Below are positions 1-9,400 of a stretch of 64,000 bases of DNA, piece after piece. The DNA lies in contig OX377206.1 of the NCBI GenBank assembly GCA_947396885.1, positions 49,583,631 to 49,647,630 of the forward strand, in the 5' to 3' direction. The position numbers and the translations under genes were made by a program. This stretch comes from Heligmosomoides polygyrus polygyrus. Taxonomy: Eukaryota; Nematoda; Chromadorea; Rhabditida; Heligmosomidae. Below the pieces are notes generated by a model. The model saw only the letters and a program-made list of their open reading frames with translations. It searched no databases and was not told where the DNA came from. Within the stretch, counting starts at the first letter, position 1. The number at the start of each line of letters is the position of its first letter.

Positions 1-61
1 TACCCTATGTCGGAATGCCTGGCCTAGCCCGCGACACTGGTGGAGGAAGGACCAACAACTA
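1..61 (+). repeat. Truncated 92-bp unit at the window edge
   Basis: The window opens inside a b unit with an H2-like head (taccctatgtcgg) and ends it with caacaacta at base 61. Comparison with the paralogous unit at 3776-3867 (offset 3806) shows that the first 31 bases of the unit lie outside the window, so the array continues to the left. Confidence 0.95.
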
Positions 62-188
62 GGTTGGGCTACGTTCCTAGCGTGGCCAGCCATACTCGAA
101 GCCGGAATGACTGGTGTGGTCCGCAGGTTCAGCCTCAGGGAGCTGCGAAGCCAACGACTGAGGCTGGGTGAGGAATTATTACCAGATA
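62..188 (+). repeat. Representative 127-bp monomer, F subtype
   Basis: This is the first complete unit and a good reference for the F class. The H1 head occupies the first ~50 bp. The tail runs tgtggtccgcaggttcag, then cctcagggagctgcgaag, then ccaacgactgaggctgggtg, and closes with gaattattaccagata. Other F units vary in the tail as cagtctcag or cagcctcgg, and many have the head variant gacatactcaaagcc. F units commonly end in gaaatatcaccagata or gaaaggatcaccagctg, and these endings determine which head follows. GC content counted by hand is 73 of 127. Confidence 0.93.
130..166 (+). other. Inverted repeat (hairpin-capable) in an F-type monomer
   Basis: Arms cagcctcag (130-138) and ctgaggctg (158-166) are perfect 9-bp reverse complements around a 19-base spacer. 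Outside the arms the pairing extends by T-G and G-T wobbles. The same dyad recurs in essentially every F unit. In the variant cagtctcag the change gives a T-G wobble, and in cagcctcgg it gives a G-T wobble, so the stem still closes if read as RNA from the plus strand. Whether it forms in DNA or RNA is not shown by the sequence. Confidence 0.75.
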
Positions 189-315
189 GGTTGGGCTACG
201 TTCCTAGCGTGGCCAGCCATACTCGAAGCCGGAATGACTGGCGTGGTCCGCAGGTCCAGCGTTAGGTGCCGGTGAAGTCGACGACTGACGCTGGGTGAGG
301 AATTATTACCAGATA
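189..315 (+). repeat. Representative 127-bp monomer, S subtype
   Basis: Reference unit for the S class, the commonest tail. After the shared head the tail runs cgtggtccgcaggtccagcg, then ttaggtgccggtgaag, then tcgacgactgacgctgggtg, and ends gaattattaccagata. The S class carries a SalI-type palindrome (gtcgac) and, in most copies, gccggc. Sub-variants differ at the start of the tail (caggtcc, cacgtcc, ctcgtcc, ctcgccc, cacgtccacc, cacttcc). These sub-variants act as bar codes that make the higher-order repeats traceable. An S unit has about 12 CpG dinucleotides. Confidence 0.93.
257..293 (+). other. Inverted repeat (hairpin-capable) in an S-type monomer
   Basis: Arms cagcgttag (257-265) and ctgacgctg (285-293) pair at eight positions plus one T-G wobble across a 19-base spacer, at the same place and spacing as the F-type dyad. 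Flanking c/g adds a further pair. Relative to F, the fifth pair is G-C instead of C-G, a change on both sides of the stem. Some S sub-variants break the stem (caccgttag, catcgttag, or second arms ctgaagctg and ctgaggctg), so conservation is not absolute. Confidence 0.7.
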
Positions 316-442
316 AGTTGGGCTACGTTCCTAGCCTGGCCAGCCATACTCGAAGCCGGAATGCCTGGTGTGGTCCGCACGTCCAGCGTTAGGTGCCGGC
401 GAAGTCGACGACTGACGCTGGGTGAGAAAGGATCACCAGCTG

Positions 443-534
443 GGTTGCGCTTCGTTCTTAGCGTGGCAAGCTATACCCTATTCCGGAATGCCAGGCCTAG
501 CCCGCAACTCTGGTGGAGGAAGGACCAACAACTA
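443..534 (+). repeat. Representative 92-bp monomer (b) with H2 head
   Basis: The unit starts ggttgcgcttcgttcttagc, has accctattccggaatg instead of actcgaagccggaatg, and ends with gtggaggaaggaccaacaac followed by ta. It follows a 127-bp unit that ends gaaaggatcaccagctg, the usual partner of H2 heads. In other copies the 10-bp palindrome attccggaat is intact; a few copies read tatgtcgg. The last 26 bp resemble the end of 127-bp units (gctgggtgaggaaggatc...), so b is best read as a 127-bp unit lacking about 35 internal bases. Confidence 0.9.
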
Positions 535-1809
535 GGTTGGGCTACGTTCCTAGCGTGGCCAGCCAAACTCGAAGCCGGAATGCCTGGTGTGGTCCGCACG
601 TCCAGCGTTAGGTGCCGGCGAAGTCGACGACTGACGCTGGGTGAGAAAGGATCACCAGCTGGGTTGCGCTTCGTTCTTAGCGTGGCCAGCCATACCCTAT
701 TCCGGAATGCCTGGCCTAGCCCGCGACTCTCGTGGAGGAAGGACCAACAACTAGGTTGGGCTACCTTCCTAGCGTGGCCAGACATACTCGAAGCCGGAAT
801 GCCTGGTGTGGTCCGCTCGTCCAGCGTTAGGTGCCGGCGAAGTCGACGACTGACGCTGGGTGAGGAATTATTACCAGATAGGTTGGGCTACGTTCCTAGC
901 GTGGCCAGTCATACTCGAAGCCGGAATGCCTGGCCTAGCCCGCGACTCTGGTGGAGGAAGGACCAACAACTAGGTTGGGCTACGTTCCTAGCGTGGCCAG
1001 CCATACTCGAAGCCGGAATGACTGGCGTGGTCCGCAGGTCCAGCGTTAGGTGCCGGCGAGGTCGACGACTGACGCGGGGTGAGGAAGGATCATCAGCTCG
1101 GTTGCGCTACGTTCCTAGCGTGGCCAGCCATACCCTATTCCGGAATGCCTGGCCTAGCCCGCGACTCTGGTGGAGGAAGGACCAACAACTAGGCTGGGCT
1201 ATGTTCCTAGCGTGGCCAGCCGTACTCGAAGCCGGAATGCCTGGTGTGGTCCGCTCGTCCAGCGTTAGGTGCCGGCGAAGTCGACGACTGACGCTGGGTG
1301 AGGAATTATTACCAGATAGGTTGGGCTTCGTTCCTAGCGTGGCCAGCCATACCCTATTCCGGAATGCCTGGCCTAGCCCGCGACCCTCGTGGAGGAAGGA
1401 CCAACAACTAGGTTGGGCTACCTTCCTAGCGTGGCCAGCCATACTCGAAGCCGGAATGCCTGGTGTGGTCCGCTCGTCCAGCGTTAGGTGCCGGCGAAGT
1501 CGACGACTGAGGCTGGGTGAGGAATTATTACCAGATAGGTTGGGCTACGTTCCTAGCGTGGCCAGTCATACTCGAAGCCGGAATGACTGGCGTGGTCCGC
1601 AGGTTCAGTCTCAGGGAGCTGCGAAGCCAACGACTGAGGCTGGGTGAGGAAATATCACGAGATAGGTTGGGCTACGTTCCTAGCCTGGCCAGCCATACTC
1701 GAAGCCGGAATGCCTGGCCTAGCCCGCGACTCTCGTGGAGGAAGGACCAACAACTAGGTTGGGCTACGTTCCTAGCGTGGCCAGCCATACTCGAAGCCGG
1801 AATGACTGG

Positions 1810-3800
1810 CGTGGTCCGCAGGTCCAGCGTTAGGTGCCGGTGAAGTCGACGACTGACGCGGGGTGAGGAAGGATCACCAGCTGGGTTGCGCTTCGTTCTT
1901 AGCGTGACCAGCCATACCCTATTCCGGAATGCCTGGCCTAGCCCGCGACTCTGGTGGAGGAAGGACCAACAACTAGGCTGGGCTATGTTCCTAGCGTGGC
2001 CAGCCGTACTCGAAGCCGGAATGCCTGGTGTGGTCCGCTCGTCCAGCGTTAGGTGCCGGTGAAGCCAATGAGTGACGCTGGGTGAGCAATTATTACCAGA
2101 TAGGTTGGGCTACGTTCCTAGCGTGGCCAGCCATACTCGAAGCCGGAATGACTGGCGTGGTCCGCAGGTCCAGCGTTAGGTGCCGGCGAGGTCGACGACT
2201 GACGCGGGGTGAGGAAGGATCACCAGCTGGGTTGCGCTTCGTTCTTAGCGTGACCAGCCATACCCTATTCCGGAATGCCTGGCCTAGCCCGCGACTCTGG
2301 TGGAGGAAGGACCAACAACTAGGCTGGGCTATGTTCCTAGCGTGGCCAGCCGTACTCGAAGCCGGAATGCCTGGTGTGGTCCGCTCGTCCAGCGTTAGGT
2401 GCCGGCGAAGTCGACGACTGACGCTGGGTGAGGAATTATTACCAGATAGGTTGGGCTACGTTCCTAGCCTGGCCAGCCATACTCGAAGCCGGGATGCCTG
2501 GCCTAGCCCGCGACTCTGGTGGAGGAAGGACCAACAACTAGGTTGGGCTACGTTCCTAGCGTGGCCAGCCATACTCGAAGCCGGAATGCCTGGTGTGGTC
2601 CGCTCGTCCAGCGTTAGGTGGCGGTGAAGCCAACGAGTGACGCTGGGTGAGCAATTATTACCAGATAGGTTGGGCTACGTTCCTAGCCTGGCCAGCCATA
2701 CTCGAAGCCGGAATGCCTGGTGTGGTCCGCTCGCCCAGCGTTAGGTGCAGGCGAAGTCGACGACTGACGCTGGGTGAGGAATTATTACCAGATAGGTTGG
2801 GCTACGTTCCTAGCCTGGCCAGCCATACTCGAAGCCGGAATGCCTGGTGTGGTCCGCTCGCCCAGCGTTAGGTGCCGGCGAAGTCGACGACTGAAGCTGG
2901 GTGAGGAATTATCACCAGATAGGTTGGGCTACGTTCCTAGCGTGGCCAGACATACTCAAAGCCGGAATGACTGGTGTGGTCCGCAGGTTCAGCCTCAGGG
3001 AGCTGCGAAGCCAACGACTGAGGCTGGGTGAGGAAATATCACCAGATAGGTTGGGCTACGTTCCTAGCCTGGCCAGCCATACCCTATGTCGGAATGCCTG
3101 GCCTAGCCCGCGACACTGGTGGAGGAAGGACCAACAACTAGGTTGGGCTACGTTCCTAGCGTGGCCAGCCATACTCGAAGCCGGAATGACTGGCGTGGTC
3201 CGCAGGTCCAGCGTTAGGTGCCGGCGAAGTCGACGACTGACGCTGGGTGAGGAATTATTACCAGATAGGTTGGGCTACGTTCCTAGCCTGGCCAGCCATA
3301 CTCGAAGCCGGAATGCCTGGTGTGGTCCGCTCGCCCAGCGTTAGGTGCCGGCGAAGTCGACGACTGACGCTGGGTGAGGAATTATCACCAGATAGGTTGG
3401 GCTACGTTCCTAGCGTGGCCAGACATACTCAAAGCCGGAATGACTGGTGTGGTCCGCAGGTTCAGCCTCAGGGAGCTGCGAAGCCAACGACTGAGGCTGG
3501 GTGAGGAAATATCACCAGATAGGTTGGGCTACGTTCCTAGCCTGGCCAGCCATACTCGAAGCCGGAATGCCTGGTGTGGTCCGCTCGCCCAGCGTTAGGT
3601 GCCGGCGAAGTCGACGACTGACGCTGGGTGAGGAATTATCACCAGATAGGTTGGGCTACGTTCCTAGCGTGGCCAGACATACTCAAAGCCGGAATGACTG
3701 GTGTGGTCCGCAGGTTCAGCCTCAGGGAGCTGCGAAGCCAACGACTGAGGCTGGGTGAGAAAGGATCACCAGCTGGGTTGCGCTTCGTTCTAAGCGTGGC
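1810..3800 (+). repeat. Array segment of F, S and b units between duplicated blocks
   Basis: The segment contains only 127-bp and 92-bp units. It includes the tgagcaattatt end variant (about 2085 and 2645), a tggcggtgaagccaacgag S variant near 2620, a run of consecutive 127-bp S and F units at about 2660-3080, and the exchanged patch at 3033-3069. Parts of it have relatives at 8460-9240 and 13476-14260. No gene or RNA feature is visible. Confidence 0.85.
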
Positions 3801-3806
3801 CAGCCA

Positions 3807-5606
3807 TACCCTATGTCGGAATGCCTGGCCTAGCCCGCGACACTGGTGGAGGAAGGACCAACAACTAGGTTGGGCTACGTTCCTAGCGTGGCCAGCCATA
3901 CTCGAAGCCGGAATGACTGGTGTGGTCCGCAGGTTCAGCCTCAGGGAGCTGCGAAGCCAACGACTGAGGCTGGGTGAGGAATTATTACCAGATAGGTTGG
4001 GCTACGTTCCTAGCGTGGCCAGCCATACTCGAAGCCGGAATGACTGGCGTGGTCCGCAGGTCCAGCGTTAGGTGCCGGTGAAGTCGACGACTGACGCTGG
4101 GTGAGGAATTATTACCAGATAAGTTGGGCTACGTTCCTAGCCTGGCCAGCCATACTCGAAGCCGGAATGCCTGGTGTGGTCCGCACGTCCAGCGTTAGGT
4201 GCCGGCGAAGTCGACGACTGACGCTGGGTGAGAAAGGATCACCAGCTGGGTTGCGCTTCGTTCTTAGCGTGGCAAGCTATACCCTATTCCGGAATGCCAG
4301 GCCTAGCCCGCAACTCTGGTGGAGGAAGGACCAACAACTAGGTTGGGCTACGTTCCTAGCGTGGCCAGCCAAACTCGAAGCCGGAATGCCTGGTGTGGTC
4401 CGCACGTCCAGCGTTAGGTGCCGGCGAAGTCGACGACTGACGCTGGGTGAGAAAGGATCACCAGCTGGGTTGCGCTTCGTTCTTAGCGTGGCCAGCCATA
4501 CCCTATTCCGGAATGCCTGGCCTAGCCCGCGACTCTCGTGGAGGAAGGACCAACAACTAGGTTGGGCTACCTTCCTAGCGTGGCCAGACATACTCGAAGC
4601 CGGAATGCCTGGTGTGGTCCGCTCGTCCAGCGTTAGGTGCCGGCGAAGTCGACGACTGACGCTGGGTGAGGAATTATTACCAGATAGGTTGGGCTACGTT
4701 CCTAGCGTGGCCAGTCATACTCGAAGCCGGAATGCCTGGCCTAGCCCGCGACTCTGGTGGAGGAAGGACCAACAACTAGGTTGGGCTACGTTCCTAGCGT
4801 GGCCAGCCATACTCGAAGCCGGAATGACTGGCGTGGTCCGCAGGTCCAGCGTTAGGTGCCGGCGAGGTCGACGACTGACGCGGGGTGAGGAAGGATCATC
4901 AGCTCGGTTGCGCTACGTTCCTAGCGTGGCCAGCCATACCCTATTCCGGAATGCCTGGCCTAGCCCGCGACTCTGGTGGAGGAAGGACCAACAACTAGGC
5001 TGGGCTATGTTCCTAGCGTGGCCAGCCGTACTCGAAGCCGGAATGCCTGGTGTGGTCCGCTCGTCCAGCGTTAGGTGCCGGCGAAGTCGACGACTGACGC
5101 TGGGTGAGGAATTATTACCAGATAGGTTGGGCTTCGTTCCTAGCGTGGCCAGCCATACCCTATTCCGGAATGCCTGGCCTAGCCCGCGACCCTCGTGGAG
5201 GAAGGACCAACAACTAGGTTGGGCTACCTTCCTAGCGTGGCCAGCCATACTCGAAGCCGGAATGCCTGGTGTGGTCCGCTCGTCCAGCGTTAGGTGCCGG
5301 CGAAGTCGACGACTGAGGCTGGGTGAGGAATTATTACCAGATAGGTTGGGCTACGTTCCTAGCGTGGCCAGTCATACTCGAAGCCGGAATGACTGGCGTG
5401 GTCCGCAGGTTCAGTCTCAGGGAGCTGCGAAGCCAACGACTGAGGCTGGGTGAGGAAATATCACCAGATAGGTTGGGCTACGTTCCTAGCCTGGCCAGCC
5501 ATACTCGAAGCCGGAATGCCTGGCCTAGCCCGCGACTCTCGTGGAGGAAGGACCAACAACTAGGTTGGGCTACGTTCCTAGCGTGGCCAGCCATACTCGA
5601 AGCCGG
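3807..5606 (+). repeat. Copy 2 of the 3806-offset block
   Basis: This is the counterpart of 1-1800. Its later part overlaps the start of the larger block shared at offset 5143 with about 9400-12640, so the same marker cluster (gcaagctataccc) appears at about 463, 4269 and 9412, three times in the first 10 kb. Overlapping duplications with different offsets imply successive exchange events rather than one regular tandem unit. Confidence 0.85.
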
Positions 5607-6289
5607 AATGCCTGGTGTGGTCCGCTCGTCCAGCGTTAGGTGCCGGCGAAGTCGACGACTGACGCTGGGTGAGGAATTATTACCAGATAGGTTGGGCTAC
5701 GTTCCTAGCCTGGCCAGCCATACTCGAAGCCGGAATGCCTGGTGTGGTCCGCTCGCCCAGCGTTAGGTGCAGGCGAAGTCGACGACTGACGCTGGGTGAG
5801 GAATTATTACCAGATAGGTTGGGCTACGTTCCTAGCCTGGCCAGCCATACTCGAAGCCGGAATGCCTGGTGTGGTCCGCTCGCCCAGCGTTAGGTGCCGG
5901 CGAAGTCGACGACTGAAGCTGGGTGAGGAATTATCACCAGATAGGTTGGGCTACGTTCCTAGCGTGGCCAGACATACTCAAAGCCGGAATGACTGGTGTG
6001 GTCCGCAGGTTCAGCCTCAGGGAGCTGCGAAGCCAACGACTGAGGCTGGGTGAGGAAATATCACCAGATAGGTTGGGCTACGTTCCTAGCCTGGCCAGCC
6101 ATACCCTATGTCGGAATGCCTGGCCTAGCCCGCGACACTGGTGGAGGAAGGACCAACAACTAGGTTGGGCTACGTTCCTAGCGTGGCCAGCCATACTCGA
6201 AGCCGGAATGACTGGCGTGGTCCGCAGGTCCAGCGTTAGGTGCCGGTGAAGTCGACGACTGACGCTGGGTGAGGAATTATTACCAGCTG

Positions 6290-6416
6290 GGTTGCGCTTC
6301 GTTCTTAGCGTGGCCAGCCATACTCAAAGCCGGAATGACTGGTGTGGTCCGCAGGTTCAGCCTCAGGGAGCTGCGAAGCCAACGACTGAGGCTGGGTGAG
6401 GAAATATCACCAGATA
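6290..6416 (+). repeat. Chimeric unit: H2 head start joined to an F tail
   Basis: The preceding unit ends with the composite gaattattaccagctg. This unit begins ggttgcgcttcgttcttagc, then changes to the H1/F features atactcaaagccgg and ggttcagcctcag. H2 heads normally lead into b tails, so this is a recombinant with the breakpoint in the head. Copies occur at 11433-11559 and 23382-23508. Confidence 0.8.
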
Positions 6417-6762
6417 GGTTGGGCTACGTTCCTAGCCTGGCCAGCCATACTCGAAGCCGGAATGCCTGGTGTGGTCCGCTCGCCCACCGTTAGGTGCCGG
6501 CGAAGTCGACGACTGACGCTGGGTGAGGAATTATCACCAGATAGGTTGGGCTACGTTCCTAGCGTGGCCAGCCATACTCGAAGCCGGAATGCCTGGTGTG
6601 GTCCGCTCGTCCAGCTTTAGGTGGCGGCGAAGCCGACGACTGAGGCTGGGTGAGAAAGGATCACCAGCTGGGTTGCGCTACCTTCTTAGCGTGGCCAGCC
6701 ATACCCTATGTCGGAATGCCTGGCCAAGCCCGCGACACTGGTGGAGGAAGGACCAACAACTA

Positions 6763-6899
6763 GGCTGGGGCTACCTTCCTAGCGTGGCCAGCCATGCTCG
6801 AAGCTGGCGAAGCCGCCAAACCTGGCGTGGCCCGCACATCCAGCGTTAGGTGCCGGCGAAGTCGACGACTGACGCTGGGTGAGGAATTATCACCAGATA
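6763..6899 (+). repeat. Aberrant 137-bp monomer, copy 1
   Basis: This unit is 10 bp longer than the standard. One extra G sits near its start (ggctggggctacc), and nine extra bases follow the head, where cgaagctgg is followed by cgaagccgccaaacctgg. The nine bases look like a local tandem duplication of cgaagc(c/t)gg. It also has private changes (ccatgctcg, gtggcccgcacatcc). It is the only length class I found other than 127 and 92, and it occurs three times in the window. Confidence 0.9.
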
Positions 6900-7499
6900 G
6901 GTTGGGCTACGTTCCTAGCCTGGCCAGCCATACTCGAAGCCGGAATGCCTGGTGTGGTCCGCTCGCCCACCGTTAGGTGCCGGCGAAGTCGACAACTGAC
7001 GCTGGGTGAGGAATTATCACCAGATAGGTTGGGCTACGTTCCTAGCGTGGCCCGACATACTCAAAGCCGGAATGACTGGTGTGGTCCGCAGGTTCAGCCT
7101 CAGGGAGCTGCGAAGCCAACGACTGAGGCTGATTGAGAAAGGATCACCAGCTGGGTTGCGCTTCGTTCTAAGCGTGGCCAGCCATACCCTATGTCGGAAT
7201 GCCTGGCCTAGCCCGCGACACTGGTGGAGGAAGGACCAACAACTAGGTTGGGCTACGTTCCTAGCGTGGCCAGCCATACTCGAAGCCGGAATGACTGGTG
7301 TGGTCCGCAGGTTCAGCCTCGGGGAGCTGCGAAGCCAAAGACTGAGGCTGGGTGAGGAAATATCACCAGATAGGTTGGGCTACGTTCCTAGCCTGACCAG
7401 CCATACTCGAAGCCGGAATGCCTGGTGTGGTCCGCACTTCCAGCGTGAGGTGCCGGTGAAGCCGACGAGTGACGCTGGGTGAGGAATTATCACCAGATA

Positions 7500-7626
7500 G
7501 GTTGGGCTACGTTCCTAGCGTGACCCGACATACTCGAAGCCGGAATGCCTGGTGTGGTCCGCACTTCCAGCGTGAGGTGCCGGTGAAGCCGACGAGTGAC
7601 GCTGGGTGAGGAATTATCACCAGATA
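7500..7626 (+). repeat. One extra 127-bp unit relative to the sister block
   Basis: To the left of this unit the offset to the next copy is 5143, and to its right it is 5016, a difference of exactly one 127-bp unit. The unit has the rare head cgtgacccgacatactcg combined with the rare tail cacttccagcgtgagg. Both occur separately in neighbouring units, so it looks like the product of one unequal exchange. Confidence 0.8.
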
Positions 7627-9400
7627 GGTTGGGCTACGTTCCTAGCGTGGCCAGCCATACTCGAAGCCGGAATGACTGGCGTGGTCCGCAGGTCCAGCGT
7701 TAGGTGCCGGTGAAGTCGACGACTGACGCTGGGTGAGGAATTATTACCAGATAAGTTGGGCTACGTTCCTAGCCTGGCCAGCCATACTCGAAGCCGGAAT
7801 GCCTGGTGTGGTCCGCACGTCCACCGTTAGGTGCCGGCGAAGTCGACGACTGACGCTGGGTGAGGAATTATCACCAGATAGGTTGGGCTACGTTCCTAGC
7901 GTGACCCGACATACTCGAAGCCGGAATGCCTGGTGTGGTCCGCACGTCCAGCGTTAGGTGCCGGCGAAGTCGACGACTGACGCTGGGTGAGAAAGGATCA
8001 CCAGCTGGGTTGCGCTTCGTTCTTAGCGTGGCCAGCCATACCCTATTCCGGAATGCCTGGCCTAGCCCGCGACTCTCGTGGAGGAAGGACCAACAACTAG
8101 GTTGGGCTACGTTCCTAGCGTGGCCAGCCATACTCGAAGCCGGAATGCCTGGTGTGGTCCGCAGGTTCAGCCTCGGGGAGCTGCGAAGCCAACGACTGAG
8201 GCTGGGTGAGGAAATATCACCAGATAGGTTGGGCTACGTTCCTAGCCTGACCAGCCATACTCGAAGCCGGAATGCCTGGTGTGGTCCGCACTTCCAGCGT
8301 GAGGTGCCGGTGAAGCCGACGAGTGACGCTGGGTGAGGAATTATTACCAGATAGGTTGGGCTACGTTCCTAGCGTGGCCAGCCATACTCGAAGCCGGAAT
8401 GACTGGCGTGGTCCGCAGGTCCATCGTTAGGTGCCGGTGAAGTCGACGACTGACGCTGGGTGAGGAATTATTACCAGATAAGTTGGGCTACGTTCCTAGC
8501 CTGGCCAGCCATACTCGAAGCCGGAATGCCTGGTGTGGTCCGCTCGTCCAGCGTTAGGTGCCGGCGAAGTCGACGACTGACGCTGGGTGAGGAATTATTA
8601 CCAGATAGGTTGGGCTACGTTCCTAGCCTGGCCAGCCATACTCGAAGCCGGGATGCCTGGCCTAGCCCGCGACTCTGGTGGAGGAAGGACCAACAACTAG
8701 GTTGGGCTACGTTCCTAGCGTGGCCAGCCATACTCGAAGCCGGAATGCCTGGTGTGGTCCGCTCGTCCAGCGTTAGGTGCCGGTGAAGCCAACGAGTGAC
8801 GCTGGGTGAGCAATTATTACCAGATAGGTTGGGCTACGTTCCTAGCGTGGCCAGCCATACTCGAAGCCGGAATGACTGGCGTGGTCCGCAGGTCCAGCGT
8901 TAGGTGCCGGCGAGGTCGACGACTGACGCGGGGTGAGGAAGGATCACCAGCTGGGTTGCGCTTCGTTCTTAGCGTGGCCAGCCATACCCTATTCCGGAAT
9001 GCCTGGCCTAGCCCGCGACTCTGGTGGAGGAAGGACCAACAACTAGGCTGGGCTATGTTCCTAGCGTGGCCAGCCGTACTCGAAGCCGGAATGCCTGGTG
9101 TGGTCCGCTCGTCCAGCGTTAGGTGCCGGCGAAGTCGACGACTGACGCTGGGTGAGGAATTATTACCAGATAGGTTGGGCTACGTTCCTAGCCTGGCCAG
9201 CCATACTCGAAGCCGGAATGCCTGGCCTAGCCCGCGACTCTGGTGGAGGAAGGACCAACAACTAGGTTGGGCTACGTTCCTAGCGTGGCCAGCCATACTC
9301 GAAGCCGGAATGCCTGGTGTGGTCCGCACGTCCAGCGTTAGGTGCCGGCGAAGTCGACGACTGACGCTGGGTGAGAAAGGATCACCAGCTGGGTTGCGCT
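7627..9400 (+). repeat. Block repeated at offset 5016 (copy 1)
   Basis: This continues the previous block after the single-unit shift and matches about 12643-14416. Markers include the gtccatcgttagg S variant near 8422, the gggatgcctgg b unit near 8650 and the tgagcaattatt unit near 8806. The match ends where this copy has gcaagctatacc and ccaggcc while the other has gttgttagcgtggcaagccat. Confidence 0.8.

Larger units (their letters stand above)
1..1800 (+). repeat. Copy 1 of a block duplicated at offset 3806
   Basis: Bases 1 to about 1800 match about 3807-5606 unit by unit, including rare markers such as the cluster gcaagctataccc, ccaggcctagcccgcaac and ccaaactcgaagcc. The offset 3806 equals 22 units of 127 plus 11 of 92. 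The match ends where the left copy has a gactgg/caggtcc S unit and the right copy has cctgg/ctcgtcc. One visible difference is atcacgag near 1653 against atcaccag in the other copy. Confidence 0.85.
4122..7499 (+). repeat. Long block repeated at offset 5143 (copy 1)
   Basis: Unit order and subtype markers match about 9265-12642. The offset 5143 equals 31 units of 127, 13 of 92, and 10 extra bases supplied by one 137-bp unit. Both copies hold the same unusual 137-bp unit, the same H2-headed F unit and the same gctgattgag variant. The left edge is soft because the first unit lies in shared sequence; private markers agree from about 4250. Confidence 0.85.

Noticed and set aside
62..188. Pol III A/B-box or tRNA-derived SINE origin (tagcgtggccag and ggttcagcctc, about 49 bp apart)
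   Set aside because: ggttc fits the start of a B box, but the following bases (cga..cc) do not, and the A-box match is weak. No tRNA fold or tail is seen.
443..534. Transposon or miniature inverted-repeat element as the source of the 92/127 difference
   Set aside because: The 35-bp difference has no target-site duplication, and its inverted repeat belongs to the tail itself; a simple deletion or insertion of the hairpin segment is enough.
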